This document shows, one piece after another, positions 1 to 5,161 of a stretch of 6,338 nt of DNA. A model generated the notes under the pieces. The model did not search any database, was not told where the DNA came from, and saw only the letters and a program-made list of their open reading frames with translations. This DNA is from Deltaproteobacteria bacterium (GTDB taxonomy: Bacteria; Myxococcota; B64-G9): positions 1 through 6,338 of the forward strand of contig JAUVAM010000251.1 of assembly GCA_030591745.1 (NCBI GenBank). Reading direction: 5' to 3'. Each line of letters starts with the position of its first letter. Position 1 is the first letter of the stretch. The position numbers and the translations under genes were made by a program.

Positions 1-2
1 GT

Positions 3-443
3 AGCCCCGTGGTGGTGCCCGAAACGGGAAGGGACTTGATCTATATGACCGGTGCCGGCGACAACTTGAACCAGACTCTCATCGATAGCGTGACCGGTCT
101 TCCCGAAGAAGAGTGGAATTATGGCGAGGCTTTGTCGAGCATCACCGTCCTGGATGACGGGGGTTACGCTCTGGTTTGGGGCGATGGCAATCAGCATATG
201 TTGGATGTTTGGGGGCCTCACCGTTTCGAGTGGTACGACAACCTGGGTGTCTACGATCCGGATGCCTGGATTGTGGGCTCGGTTAACGCTGAGTATGTGA
301 GCGCTTTCGGTATGGGCTTTCTTTACTTGGCCACGGCCGAGGGCATGCTTTACGGGTATTATTTGCCGACGGGCATTTTCTCCAGCGCCGGCAGCTTCCC
401 CAAATTCCGAGCCGATGAGGCCAATCAGGGCCAGCGCTGGTAG
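3..443 (+). CDS. C-terminal part of a beta-propeller-like protein (5' end outside window)
   Basis: The reading frame is open from the first bases of the window to the TAG at 441-443, so this is the 3' end of a longer gene; the GTG triplets near position 9 are probably internal valines, not starts. The visible 147 or so residues show short beta-strand-like blocks typical of propeller blades: SPVVVPETGRDLIYMTG, then TLIDSVTG (as in the 'ldxxTG' turn of PQQ-like/quinoprotein repeats), SSITVLDDGGYALVWGDG and FLYLATAEGMLYGYYLPTG. This blade-like rhythm, rich in Gly, Tyr, Trp and Asp, is what I see; calling it a PQQ-like propeller is inference and no catalytic residue can be named. There are no cysteines in this part. 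The next gene starts 9 nt after the stop in the same frame, so the two are probably co-transcribed. It could instead be another beta-rich surface protein. Confidence 0.5.
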   Translation, partial: SPVVVPETGRDLIYMTGAGDNLNQTLIDSVTGLPEEEWNYGEALSSITVLDDGGYALVWGDGNQHMLDVWGPHRFEWYDNLGVYDPDAWIVGSVNAEYVSAFGMGFLYLATAEGMLYGYYLPTGIFSSAGSFPKFRADEANQGQRW

Positions 444-452
444 CAATCCATC

Positions 453-2162
453 GTGACCCTCCTGTCCGCCCACGAGAGACCCCCCTCCAGGCTGTTGGGC
501 TTGCTTAGCCAATGTGGCGTCGCCTTGCTTTGCCTGGTGCTTCTGGGCTTGAGCGCCGGGGATGCAGGTTTGGGGCTTTTTGCACAACTGGATATCCTGA
601 CAGGCGTTTTGTTGCTGGTATGGCTGCTGAGCGCGGTCGTGGTCTCTTTGGCCGGCTGGGCGAGGGATCCGGAGAGACCGGATTTGCGTCTGGGCGTAGG
701 CTTGGCGCCTCTGGTTGCGGGTGTGGCCCTTGGGGGATTGTCCGGTGGAGAGGGTGCCCTGGGCCCGGTCGTCCACGGGCAGTGCTCTTTTGTGATGGCC
801 TTTGGTTTTGCTGGCGCGAGGCTGCAAGTCTTAGGGCTTTTGGCTTCGGCGTCTTTGTGGCTCGGCTTGTTGCCCTGTTGGTTGTCTGCCGGCGGACGGC
901 TTGCGGCACCCTCTACCGAAGATGGGACGAAACCCGCATTGCTTGTGCGCTTGTGGCCCCATATGGGTGACATGGCGGCCGTGGCATTGTGGCTGGTGGG
1001 GGCGGCCTGGACCTTGTTGGATCCTCTTCTTCCTTCGAAAGCGGCCGTGGGGGGTCAGGCTGTGCTGAAGCTGTGGTGGCTTATGGCGGCGCTGCCCCTG
1101 CTCATGCTGTGGGCACGATTCGTACCGGCCATGTCCGACGCAGCGCGTAGCGCGGCGGTGGCGGCACCCTTGGGCTTCGGGTTGCTGGGCTTGGCGCTGG
1201 CTCTTTTGCCCAGGCTGATTTTTCTGTCCGGTGGCTCGACAGGATTTGTGGAAACCGGAGGGCTCGTCGTCGCCACGGCCTGGTTGCGCATGGCACCGAG
1301 CCTGTTGTTGGCCCTGGGCCTGGGTCTTGTGGTGGCCTGGGCGGGTGCGGGGCTACGCTTCAAGCGGCGCGTCATGGGTTTGGGCATAGCCTGTCTGGTT
1401 GTGGTTTTGCTGGGCATCGGCCAGGAGATGCAACTTCGGCAAGGGCTGGCCGACACCTGCGAGGCACCCTTGGCGAAAGGCTTGGAATTGCCCCAGCTTG
1501 AGCCTGGGCCGGAGACTGCGCTCGGGGCCATTTGGATCTTGCCGGCCAGTGGGGTCTCGCAAGGCGAGTTGCCAAGCGGACAAACCCATGGACTTCTGGG
1601 CTTGGCCGCGGATAGGCGCTTGGCGACCCACAGCTTGTTGGACCACGTTCAGCTTGCGGCTCGGGACGGCTGGCTTCGATTCGCTTTGCTTCACGAACCG
1701 CCAAGGCCGGATGAGGCGCGTTGCAAGATTGAGCAACGCTTGTTTCTTGGTCTGTGCCCATCGCGCCGTCGAGATACGCAGCCCGCGCTTGTCTTTGAGC
1801 TTCCGACTCCGGGGGAAAACGAAGCTCTGAAATCCGGGCAGGTACGCCTCATGGTTAATGTCTTGGCAGATCGGGGCAAGCTGGCCTTGAGCTTGGGTGG
1901 CTATGGTCCCGGCACCGAGCCCGAACGCTTAGAAGCCCTTGGTGGCGGTTGGAGGCATGACGCCGCCGGCCTGGCCTCCATGGCTCGGTCCTTGCGTAAG
2001 CTAAGACAGGATTTTCCACAGAGCGACCAGGTTTTTTTGGTGGTGGATGGTCAAATGCCGCTTGCACGCCTGTCCGAGCTCGTCAAAACCGTGTCCAGGG
2101 ATCCCCTGGTGCCGGGTCGTCTTATGTTTTCACGGATTGTGCTGGATCGTTCCGCGAGATAA
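453..2162 (+). CDS. Polytopic inner-membrane protein with C-terminal ExbD/TolR-like soluble domain
   Basis: The 569-aa product is very rich in Leu, Ala and Gly. Hydrophobic stretches lie at about residues 15-35, 45-68, 82-97, 112-146, 174-192, 203-222, 235-257, 268-298 and 308-324, roughly eight to ten membrane segments. A soluble domain of about 240 residues follows (330-569). Its end (about 465-567) follows the ExbD/TolR periplasmic pattern: a strand (VRLMVNVLADRGKLALSLGG), a helix (GLASMARSLRKLRQDFP), then DQVFLVVDGQMPLARLSELV, matching the family's 'v.i.aD..vpy..vv.vmd'. Cysteines 336, 424 and 435 could form disulfides if the domain is periplasmic. Known ExbD/TolR have one N-terminal membrane helix with a conserved Asp; here the domain follows many helices and no such Asp is evident. 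The GTG at 453 is the first start after the previous gene's stop, in the same frame, and lacks a clear Shine-Dalgarno, so coupled translation is likely; TTG codons near residues 15-17 are alternatives. Function is unknown. Confidence 0.72.
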   Translation: MTLLSAHERPPSRLLGLLSQCGVALLCLVLLGLSAGDAGLGLFAQLDILTGVLLLVWLLSAVVVSLAGWARDPERPDLRLGVGLAPLVAGVALGGLSGGEGALGPVVHGQCSFVMAFGFAGARLQVLGLLASASLWLGLLPCWLSAGGRLAAPSTEDGTKPALLVRLWPHMGDMAAVALWLVGAAWTLLDPLLPSKAAVGGQAVLKLWWLMAALPLLMLWARFVPAMSDAARSAAVAAPLGFGLLGLALALLPRLIFLSGGSTGFVETGGLVVATAWLRMAPSLLLALGLGLVVAWAGAGLRFKRRVMGLGIACLVVVLLGIGQEMQLRQGLADTCEAPLAKGLELPQLEPGPETALGAIWILPASGVSQGELPSGQTHGLLGLAADRRLATHSLLDHVQLAARDGWLRFALLHEPPRPDEARCKIEQRLFLGLCPSRRRDTQPALVFELPTPGENEALKSGQVRLMVNVLADRGKLALSLGGYGPGTEPERLEALGGGWRHDAAGLASMARSLRKLRQDFPQSDQVFLVVDGQMPLARLSELVKTVSRDPLVPGRLMFSRIVLDRSAR

Positions 2163-2181
2163 ACCTGGTTGAAAACAGGGG

Positions 2182-2775
2182 CTATTCTTCCTGATCCAAT
2201 TTCAAGGCCGACTCGGCGGATGCAAGCAAGCTGGTGATATCCGAGGCGTCTTCCGGGAAGGCCGCCACCCCGATGGCGGCTCGTGCGAAGCCTTGATTGA
2301 GCACGGCTCGGCGCAGGCGCTCGGCTTTGGTCAAGGCCCCCCATTTGGGTGTCTCGGGCAAGACCGCCATGAATCGCTCCCAGCCGGCGCGGGCGCAGAC
2401 ATCACTGCGCCGAAAGGAAAACGTGTCGGCTGTCGGATCGGTGCCGAATAGCTTGGCTATTTGCTCCACGCTTTTCGAGTCCAGTCGACCCTCGGTGCCT
2501 CGAACACGAACCACTAGAATGCTCAAGGGATGCCCGTGTCGCGAAGCCCTGGCCAGTTCGGCTCGTAGTCGGGCCTCCATGTATTGCCGGTTGAATAAGC
2601 CCGTAGGGCCATCCACAAGCTGGTCGTTGTGTATCCGCTCCAGGGTGGTAAGAGCGGAGAGACAAGCCGCCCTCAGCTCATCTGACCATGAGTCCGGCTC
2701 GGGTGAACTCGCATCAAGGGCCTCCACCAGCATGTCCATCACGGAGCGAAGAGGGTCACTGGGCGTATCGGTCAT
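2182..2775 (-). CDS. Degenerate GGDEF-domain protein, probably catalytically inactive, RxxD site retained
   Basis: A 197-aa cytoplasmic protein. A helical N-terminus (about 1-50) leads into a GGDEF-family domain (about 51-195) with the entry motif DGPTGLFNRQYM at 55-66 (family: D.LTGL.NR). The diguanylate cyclase signature is replaced by G131-W-E-R-F135. The metal-binding DxD of the second strand is R90-V-R92, and the 'ND..GH..GD' region is not recognisable. The C-terminal SxGVA..P pattern survives as AIGVAAFPED, but the usual Y.AK..GrN ending is missing. R122-R-S-D125 sits exactly where the c-di-GMP-binding inhibitory RxxD lies relative to the signature. The protein is therefore probably a c-di-GMP receptor or protein-interaction module, not a synthase (inference). 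The frame extends 40 codons upstream, but the ATG at 2773-2775 is preferred: it has AAGGA 7 nt upstream, and the extension would run through the promoter. It diverges from the response regulator, a plausible partner. Confidence 0.85.
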   Translation of the reverse strand: MTDTPSDPLRSVMDMLVEALDASSPEPDSWSDELRAACLSALTTLERIHNDQLVDGPTGLFNRQYMEARLRAELARASRHGHPLSILVVRVRGTEGRLDSKSVEQIAKLFGTDPTADTFSFRRSDVCARAGWERFMAVLPETPKWGALTKAERLRRAVLNQGFARAAIGVAAFPEDASDITSLLASAESALKLDQEE

Positions 2776-2782
2776 GATCTTT

Positions 2783-2787
2783 TCCTT
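2783..2787 (-). promoter_or_regulatory. Ribosome binding site fixing the GGDEF gene start
   Basis: On the minus strand AAGGA lies in a purine-rich run (AAAAGGAAAAGA), 7 nt before the ATG at 2775. It decides between this start and an upstream ATG at 2895 that would add 40 residues of non-family sequence. Confidence 0.75.
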
Positions 2788-2790
2788 TTG

Positions 2791-2837
2791 TGCTGCTTTG
2801 TTCGCAGCATATCCGGCTGCCTTGATGCTGGCAAGGC
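2791..2837. repeat. Cluster of three short inverted repeats, each with a 7-nt spacer
   Basis: Three perfect dyads lie almost end to end: TGCTGC-N7-GCAGCA (2791-2809), GCAGC-N7-GCTGC (2804-2820) and GCCTTG-N7-CAAGGC (2819-2837). The first two share the GCAGC arm. They cover the predicted start site, -10 and -35 of the GGDEF gene promoter, so they could be operator sites. They could also form alternative hairpins in a transcript read through from upstream. Arms of 5-6 bp are short, and chance is possible in GC-rich DNA. Confidence 0.4.
2806..2834 (-). promoter_or_regulatory. Predicted sigma70-type promoter of the GGDEF gene
   Basis: On the minus strand the -35 is TTGCCA (2829-2834; 5 of 6 consensus bases), the spacer is 17 bp, and the -10 is TATGCT (2806-2811; 4 of 6). 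Transcription would start near 2799, giving a leader of about 24 nt that contains the AAGGA site. This supports the ATG at 2775 as the start. Confidence 0.5.
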
Positions 2838-2873
2838 CCCCCGGAATCGCAAGAAATCGGAACGAATGAAACT

Positions 2874-2902
2874 TTGCCATGCGAGCGTGTGACACCTAAA
2901 CT
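2874..2902 (+). promoter_or_regulatory. Predicted sigma70-type promoter of the response regulator, giving a leaderless mRNA
   Basis: The -35 is TTGCCA (2874-2879; 5 of 6), the spacer is 17 bp, and the -10 is TAAACT (2897-2902; 4 of 6). Only six bases (GAGCCC) separate the -10 from the ATG at 2909, so the normal start distance puts +1 on the A of the start codon. No Shine-Dalgarno precedes this ATG, which fits a leaderless transcript. The hexamer TTGCCA is the same as the -35 of the divergent gene. Confidence 0.5.
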
Positions 2903-2908
2903 GAGCCC

Positions 2909-3730
2909 ATGGAGGACAAACGCTCAAGTCGCATCCTTCTTGTGGACGACGAAGCCATCGTTCGCAAGGTGATCCAAACCGTCCTCGAGCGGCCCGGCCT
3001 GTATATGGTGGAGGCCGAGAACGGAGAGAAGGGCATCGAGCTGCTTTTGGCCGAACCCTTTGATCTGATCATCGCAGACAAAAACCTGCCGGGCATCACG
3101 GGGCTGGATGTGATCCGACGAGCCAAGGCCGTGGACCCGCGTATGGGCGCTTTGCTCATCACCGCATACGCGTCCAGGGAATCGGCGGAAGAGGCCATGG
3201 CGATGGGGGTGGATGACTACCTGGTCAAGCCCTTTGAGATGAGCGATCTGCTCGAGAAAGTAGATGAAGCCCTTGTGCGCAGGCATCAGCGAAGAAAAGT
3301 CGAGGCACCTGTTTTGCCTGAACGGGCTGCTCTTTTGAACGTGGTGGTTTGCGAAGGGTCTAAAGAAAACCGGCGCTTGCTGATGGATGCTTTGGGTCTT
3401 TTGGGGCACCAGGCTGAGGAGGCCGGCAACCTGCGCGAGGTTTTGGCGGCCATGCGGGAGGGCCGCGCCGAGGCGGCGCTTTGTGATTTGGATTTGTTCA
3501 GCCAGGATAACGCCACCGCCTGTTTTCTGCGATCCCGGCTCTTGCTATCCAGTCAGCTTCGCATGGTGGTCGTGGCCGCGGAGCGGGGCTTGCAAGATGC
3601 GGTGGAGGCCATCCATCGGGGCGCGGGCGTGGTTATCTATCGGCCACTGGTCAATGCGCAAAAAGTGGCTGATAGCTTGCGCGACTACCTGGCGGGTGAC
3701 TCTGTCAGGCCGGCTGGGTCCACTGGGTGA
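2909..3730 (+). CDS. Response regulator with an intact receiver and a C-terminal pseudo-receiver
   Basis: A 273-aa cytoplasmic two-domain protein. The first receiver (about 7-125) has every key residue: acidic pair D13-D14, phospho-acceptor D57 in ADKNLPG, T85 in LLITAYAS and K107 in the VKPF motif. A charged linker (RRHQRRK, 124-130) leads to a second receiver-like domain (about 142-262). This keeps an aspartate at the acceptor place (D193 in CDLDLF), but E149-G replaces the acidic pair, A223 the Thr/Ser and R245 (YRPL) the Lys, with the same 22-residue Thr-to-Lys spacing. It is thus a pseudo-receiver, probably not phosphorylated. There is no DNA-binding or enzymatic output, so signalling probably goes by protein contact, as in CheY/DivK-type regulators. 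No histidine kinase is in the window. The ATG at 2909 is the only plausible start before the acidic pair. The gene diverges from the GGDEF gene, and its end overlaps the next convergent gene by 26 bp. Confidence 0.9.
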   Translation: MEDKRSSRILLVDDEAIVRKVIQTVLERPGLYMVEAENGEKGIELLLAEPFDLIIADKNLPGITGLDVIRRAKAVDPRMGALLITAYASRESAEEAMAMGVDDYLVKPFEMSDLLEKVDEALVRRHQRRKVEAPVLPERAALLNVVVCEGSKENRRLLMDALGLLGHQAEEAGNLREVLAAMREGRAEAALCDLDLFSQDNATACFLRSRLLLSSQLRMVVVAAERGLQDAVEAIHRGAGVVIYRPLVNAQKVADSLRDYLAGDSVRPAGSTG

Positions 3731-3752
3731 CTTCCAGGGATTTTGACAGAGT
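3699..3752. repeat. 9-bp perfect inverted repeat bracketing a convergent gene overlap
   Basis: ACTCTGTCA (3699-3707) is matched by TGACAGAGT (3744-3752), with 36 bp between. Inside is a smaller CTGG-N7-CCAG hairpin (3723-3737). The structure spans the 26-bp overlap of the regulator's 3' end with the 3' end of the convergent gene. No T-run follows on either strand, so it is not a canonical intrinsic terminator. It could be a folded 3' end that acts in both directions, or chance. Confidence 0.4.
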
Positions 3753-4097
3753 GTAAAAGATGAAAGAGATGTGATCCGCGGTGCTGGTGTCCTTGGCCAT
3801 CGAGGAAGTTTTGATTTCCAAGACCAGATCCGTCCAGCCATTGTTGTTTTTCAGGCTCACCTTGTAGGTTATCGGTTTGACCAGGTCGTGTTGGAAGACC
3901 AACTCACCAGGGCTCTCCTTGGCCAAAATGGGGGCTTTGGGTTTGATGTCTCGCCGCTGATGACCGAAGGCGCGGCCCATGCGGGCCAGCAGTCCATCGC
4001 TAGCCGCCTCCAGATAGACCCTGGGCATGGCCTTGAGCATGGACTGGACTTCCTCGACGGAAGCGGTGATGCTCCATTGCTTTTTCCATCCCGGCAT
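3705..4097 (-). CDS. Hypothetical protein, 130 aa
   Basis: I do not recognise this family. The product has no signal peptide, no membrane segment and no cysteine, so it is probably cytoplasmic. It looks alpha+beta: a helix near 13-24 (SVEEVQSMLKAM), a basic stretch near 39-54 (RMGRAFGHQRRDIKPK), strand-like segments near 65-97 (ELVFQHDLVKPITYKVSL, then WTDLVLEIK), and a last helix near 107-121. A small ligand-binding or SRPBCC-like fold is conceivable but nothing proves it. The ATG at 4097 has AAGGGAG upstream at a 9-nt distance and a good extended -10 promoter, which supports a real gene. Its 3' end overlaps the response regulator's end by 26 bp. It diverges from the small six-cysteine protein gene. 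Confidence 0.68.
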   Translation of the reverse strand: MPGWKKQWSITASVEEVQSMLKAMPRVYLEAASDGLLARMGRAFGHQRRDIKPKAPILAKESPGELVFQHDLVKPITYKVSLKNNNGWTDLVLEIKTSSMAKDTSTADHISFIFYTLSKSLEVTQWTQPA

Positions 4098-4106
4098 GGC
4101 GCATTT

Positions 4107-4113
4107 CTCCCTT
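4107..4113 (-). promoter_or_regulatory. Ribosome binding site of the 130-aa hypothetical gene
   Basis: AAGGGAG on the minus strand, 9 nt before the ATG at 4097. It supports this start and the reality of an otherwise unrecognised gene. Confidence 0.65.
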
Positions 4114-4130
4114 TAACAATCAATACTAAA

Positions 4131-4159
4131 ATTCTATCATGACTTCAGGAATTTGACAG
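4131..4159 (-). promoter_or_regulatory. Predicted extended -10 promoter of the 130-aa hypothetical gene
   Basis: On the minus strand CTGTCA (4154-4159; 4 of 6 to the -35 consensus), a 17-bp spacer, then TAGAAT (4131-4136; 5 of 6 to the -10) preceded by TGA, an extended -10. The start site would lie near 4124, leaving a leader of about 27 nt with the AAGGGAG site. The local DNA is clearly more AT-rich than its surroundings. The -35 shares five bases with the divergent promoter. Confidence 0.55.
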
Positions 4160-4181
4160 GCCCTTCGCCCTGGACTACTTT
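4153..4181 (+). promoter_or_regulatory. Predicted sigma70 promoter of the small cysteine-rich exported protein gene
   Basis: A perfect -35 TTGACA (4153-4158), a 17-bp spacer and TACTTT (4176-4181), which keeps the conserved T, A and final T of the -10 but only 3 of 6 bases overall. Transcription would start near 4188, giving a leader of about 30 nt that includes the AGGAGG site. Confidence 0.5.
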
Positions 4182-4205
4182 GAGTTTGAGGGGATTTTTC
4201 TCAGC

Positions 4206-4211
4206 AGGAGG
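4206..4211 (+). promoter_or_regulatory. Consensus Shine-Dalgarno AGGAGG
   Basis: A perfect AGGAGG lies 6 nt before the ATG at 4218. It is the strongest ribosome binding site in the window and predicts high translation of the small exported protein. Confidence 0.85.
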
Positions 4212-4217
4212 CAAGTC

Positions 4218-4496
4218 ATGAAATCTTGGAAGCTGATCATTGCGTTGGTGGCCCTTACCAGCCTCATCGCCGCCACGGCCCTTGCCAAGTGTTATCGATT
4301 CTCCAAGGGCGGGCAGGTGCAGGTTTGCGTCAAGGGCGACTCCTTTGCCGATCGCAAGAAAGCCAAAAAGGTCTGCGACAAGGTGAAGAAATCAGACTGC
4401 GGTAACGTATCGAGTTATTCCAGCTCTTGTCATTCCAGCACGAAGCAGTGCTTCGACGAAAAAGGCCATGCGCATCAATCTTTGAGTGGTTTTTAG
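4218..4496 (+). CDS. Small exported six-cysteine protein
   Basis: A 92-aa product with a textbook signal peptide: MKSWK, a hydrophobic core (LIIALVALTSLIAA) and ALA before a likely cut between residues 23 and 24. The site is not a lipobox: C25 is the second residue after the predicted cut, and no L-x-x-C pattern fits. The mature part is about 69 residues, basic in its middle (DRKKAKKVCDKVKKSDC), with six cysteines at 25, 37, 53, 61, 71 and 78, an even number that would suit three disulfides in the periplasm or outside the cell. A Ser-rich stretch (SSYSSSCHSS) and a short tail with two histidines follow. I do not recognise the family; metal binding or a toxin/defensin-like fold would be guesses. 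Its stop overlaps the stop of the convergent ArsR-rhodanese gene. A strong AGGAGG and a TTGACA-type promoter precede it. Confidence 0.8.
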   Translation: MKSWKLIIALVALTSLIAATALAKCYRFSKGGQVQVCVKGDSFADRKKAKKVCDKVKKSDCGNVSSYSSSCHSSTKQCFDEKGHAHQSLSGF

Positions 4497-5161
4497 CTCT
4501 GGTCTTTTTTCTTGATCTCGTGTCCCGCAGCCAACCATTCCAGCATACCGTCTTCGTAGCGTCTCGCGTCGAAACCCTGATTGCGTAAGGTGCCCACGGC
4601 CCAGTTGGCCATGCGGCAATGAGGTCCTCTACAGACCGCCACCACCGGTTGATCCTTGGGCAGTTCATCAATTCGCGTATCCAACTCATCCAGGGGGACC
4701 GACAAAGCACCCGGGATGTGACCGGCTGCAAACTCTTCTTTTGGGCGTACATCGATGATGGTCGGCCGCGAATTTTTGAGCATGGCCTGAAATTCAAAGG
4801 TGGTCAGACCTTGCGGGACGGAAGGCAGATTGCGGATGAGTCCCTGTTTTTCAGCCAAAAGGCGAAGTTGAATCCAGATTCGGGCCACGGCCGCATCGGC
4901 CAGGGAGTAAATGGCCTCGCGCCCCCGACTGTTCCGCTTGACGAGGCCCGCGGTTTTTAGAATTTGGAGGTGGTGGGAAACTGTCTTAACGGGCAAGGCG
5001 CAGATCCCGGCAAGGACCTCTACGGCCCGAGGGCTTTGCGCCAGACACTCGATGAGTTCCAATCTCAGAGGATTGGCCAAGGCCTTGGCCATTTCGGCCA
5101 GCCCCTCGTAAGCATCCCGATCTTTGGGCAGATCTTGTCGTTTTTTCTGGCTCACACTCAC
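4493..5161 (-). CDS. ArsR-family transcriptional regulator fused to a rhodanese domain
   Basis: A 222-aa two-domain cytoplasmic protein. Residues about 17-105 form an ArsR winged helix: AKALANPLRLELIECL, then the recognition region KTVSHHLQILKTAGLV (59-74), and the wing KRNSRGREAIYSL (75-87). Residues about 118-214 form a rhodanese domain with IIDVRPKEEFAAGHIPGA (135-152) and the active loop C177-R-G-P-H-C182-R, C177 being the sulfur-carrying cysteine; the end YEDGMLEWLAAG is also typical. The ArsR part has Cys39 and Cys54 but no clear cysteine pair as in SqrR/BigR persulfide sensors, so sensing may lie in the rhodanese (inference). It probably represses its own operon and responds to reactive sulfur, or possibly to arsenic or metals. 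The GTG at 5161 overlaps the upstream flavoprotein's TGA as GTGA, so translation is coupled; a second in-frame GTG lies at 5155. Its TAA (4493-4495) overlaps the convergent gene's TAG. Confidence 0.92.
   Translation of the reverse strand: MSVSQKKRQDLPKDRDAYEGLAEMAKALANPLRLELIECLAQSPRAVEVLAGICALPVKTVSHHLQILKTAGLVKRNSRGREAIYSLADAAVARIWIQLRLLAEKQGLIRNLPSVPQGLTTFEFQAMLKNSRPTIIDVRPKEEFAAGHIPGALSVPLDELDTRIDELPKDQPVVAVCRGPHCRMANWAVGTLRNQGFDARRYEDGMLEWLAAGHEIKKKDQS

Noticed and set aside
425..973. 182-codon open frame on the minus strand, opposite the start of the membrane protein gene
   Set aside because: It is rich in Pro, Lys, Ser and Thr with no domain pattern, as expected of the antisense of a Leu/Gly-rich gene; the plus-strand frame has coherent membrane segments.
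2164..2178. Possible terminator between the membrane protein and GGDEF genes (CCTG-N7-CAGG type)
   Set aside because: The stem is only about 4 bp and no T-run follows on either strand; nothing else is seen in the 19-bp gap.
2829..2843. Possible sigma54 promoter beginning TGGCA
   Set aside because: The matching TTGC at the proper distance is absent on both strands around 2829 and 2879.
2776..2895. 40-residue N-terminal extension of the GGDEF protein from an upstream ATG
   Set aside because: It would run through the predicted promoter and dyads, while the ATG at 2775 has a good ribosome binding site.
3743..3748. TTGACA inside the end of the 130-aa gene as a plus-strand promoter
   Set aside because: No acceptable -10 lies 15-19 bp downstream and no plus-strand gene follows nearby.
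4138..4155. Five-codon open frame ATG...TGA in the divergent promoter region
   Set aside because: It lacks a ribosome binding site and overlaps the predicted -35 boxes; it is too short to support.
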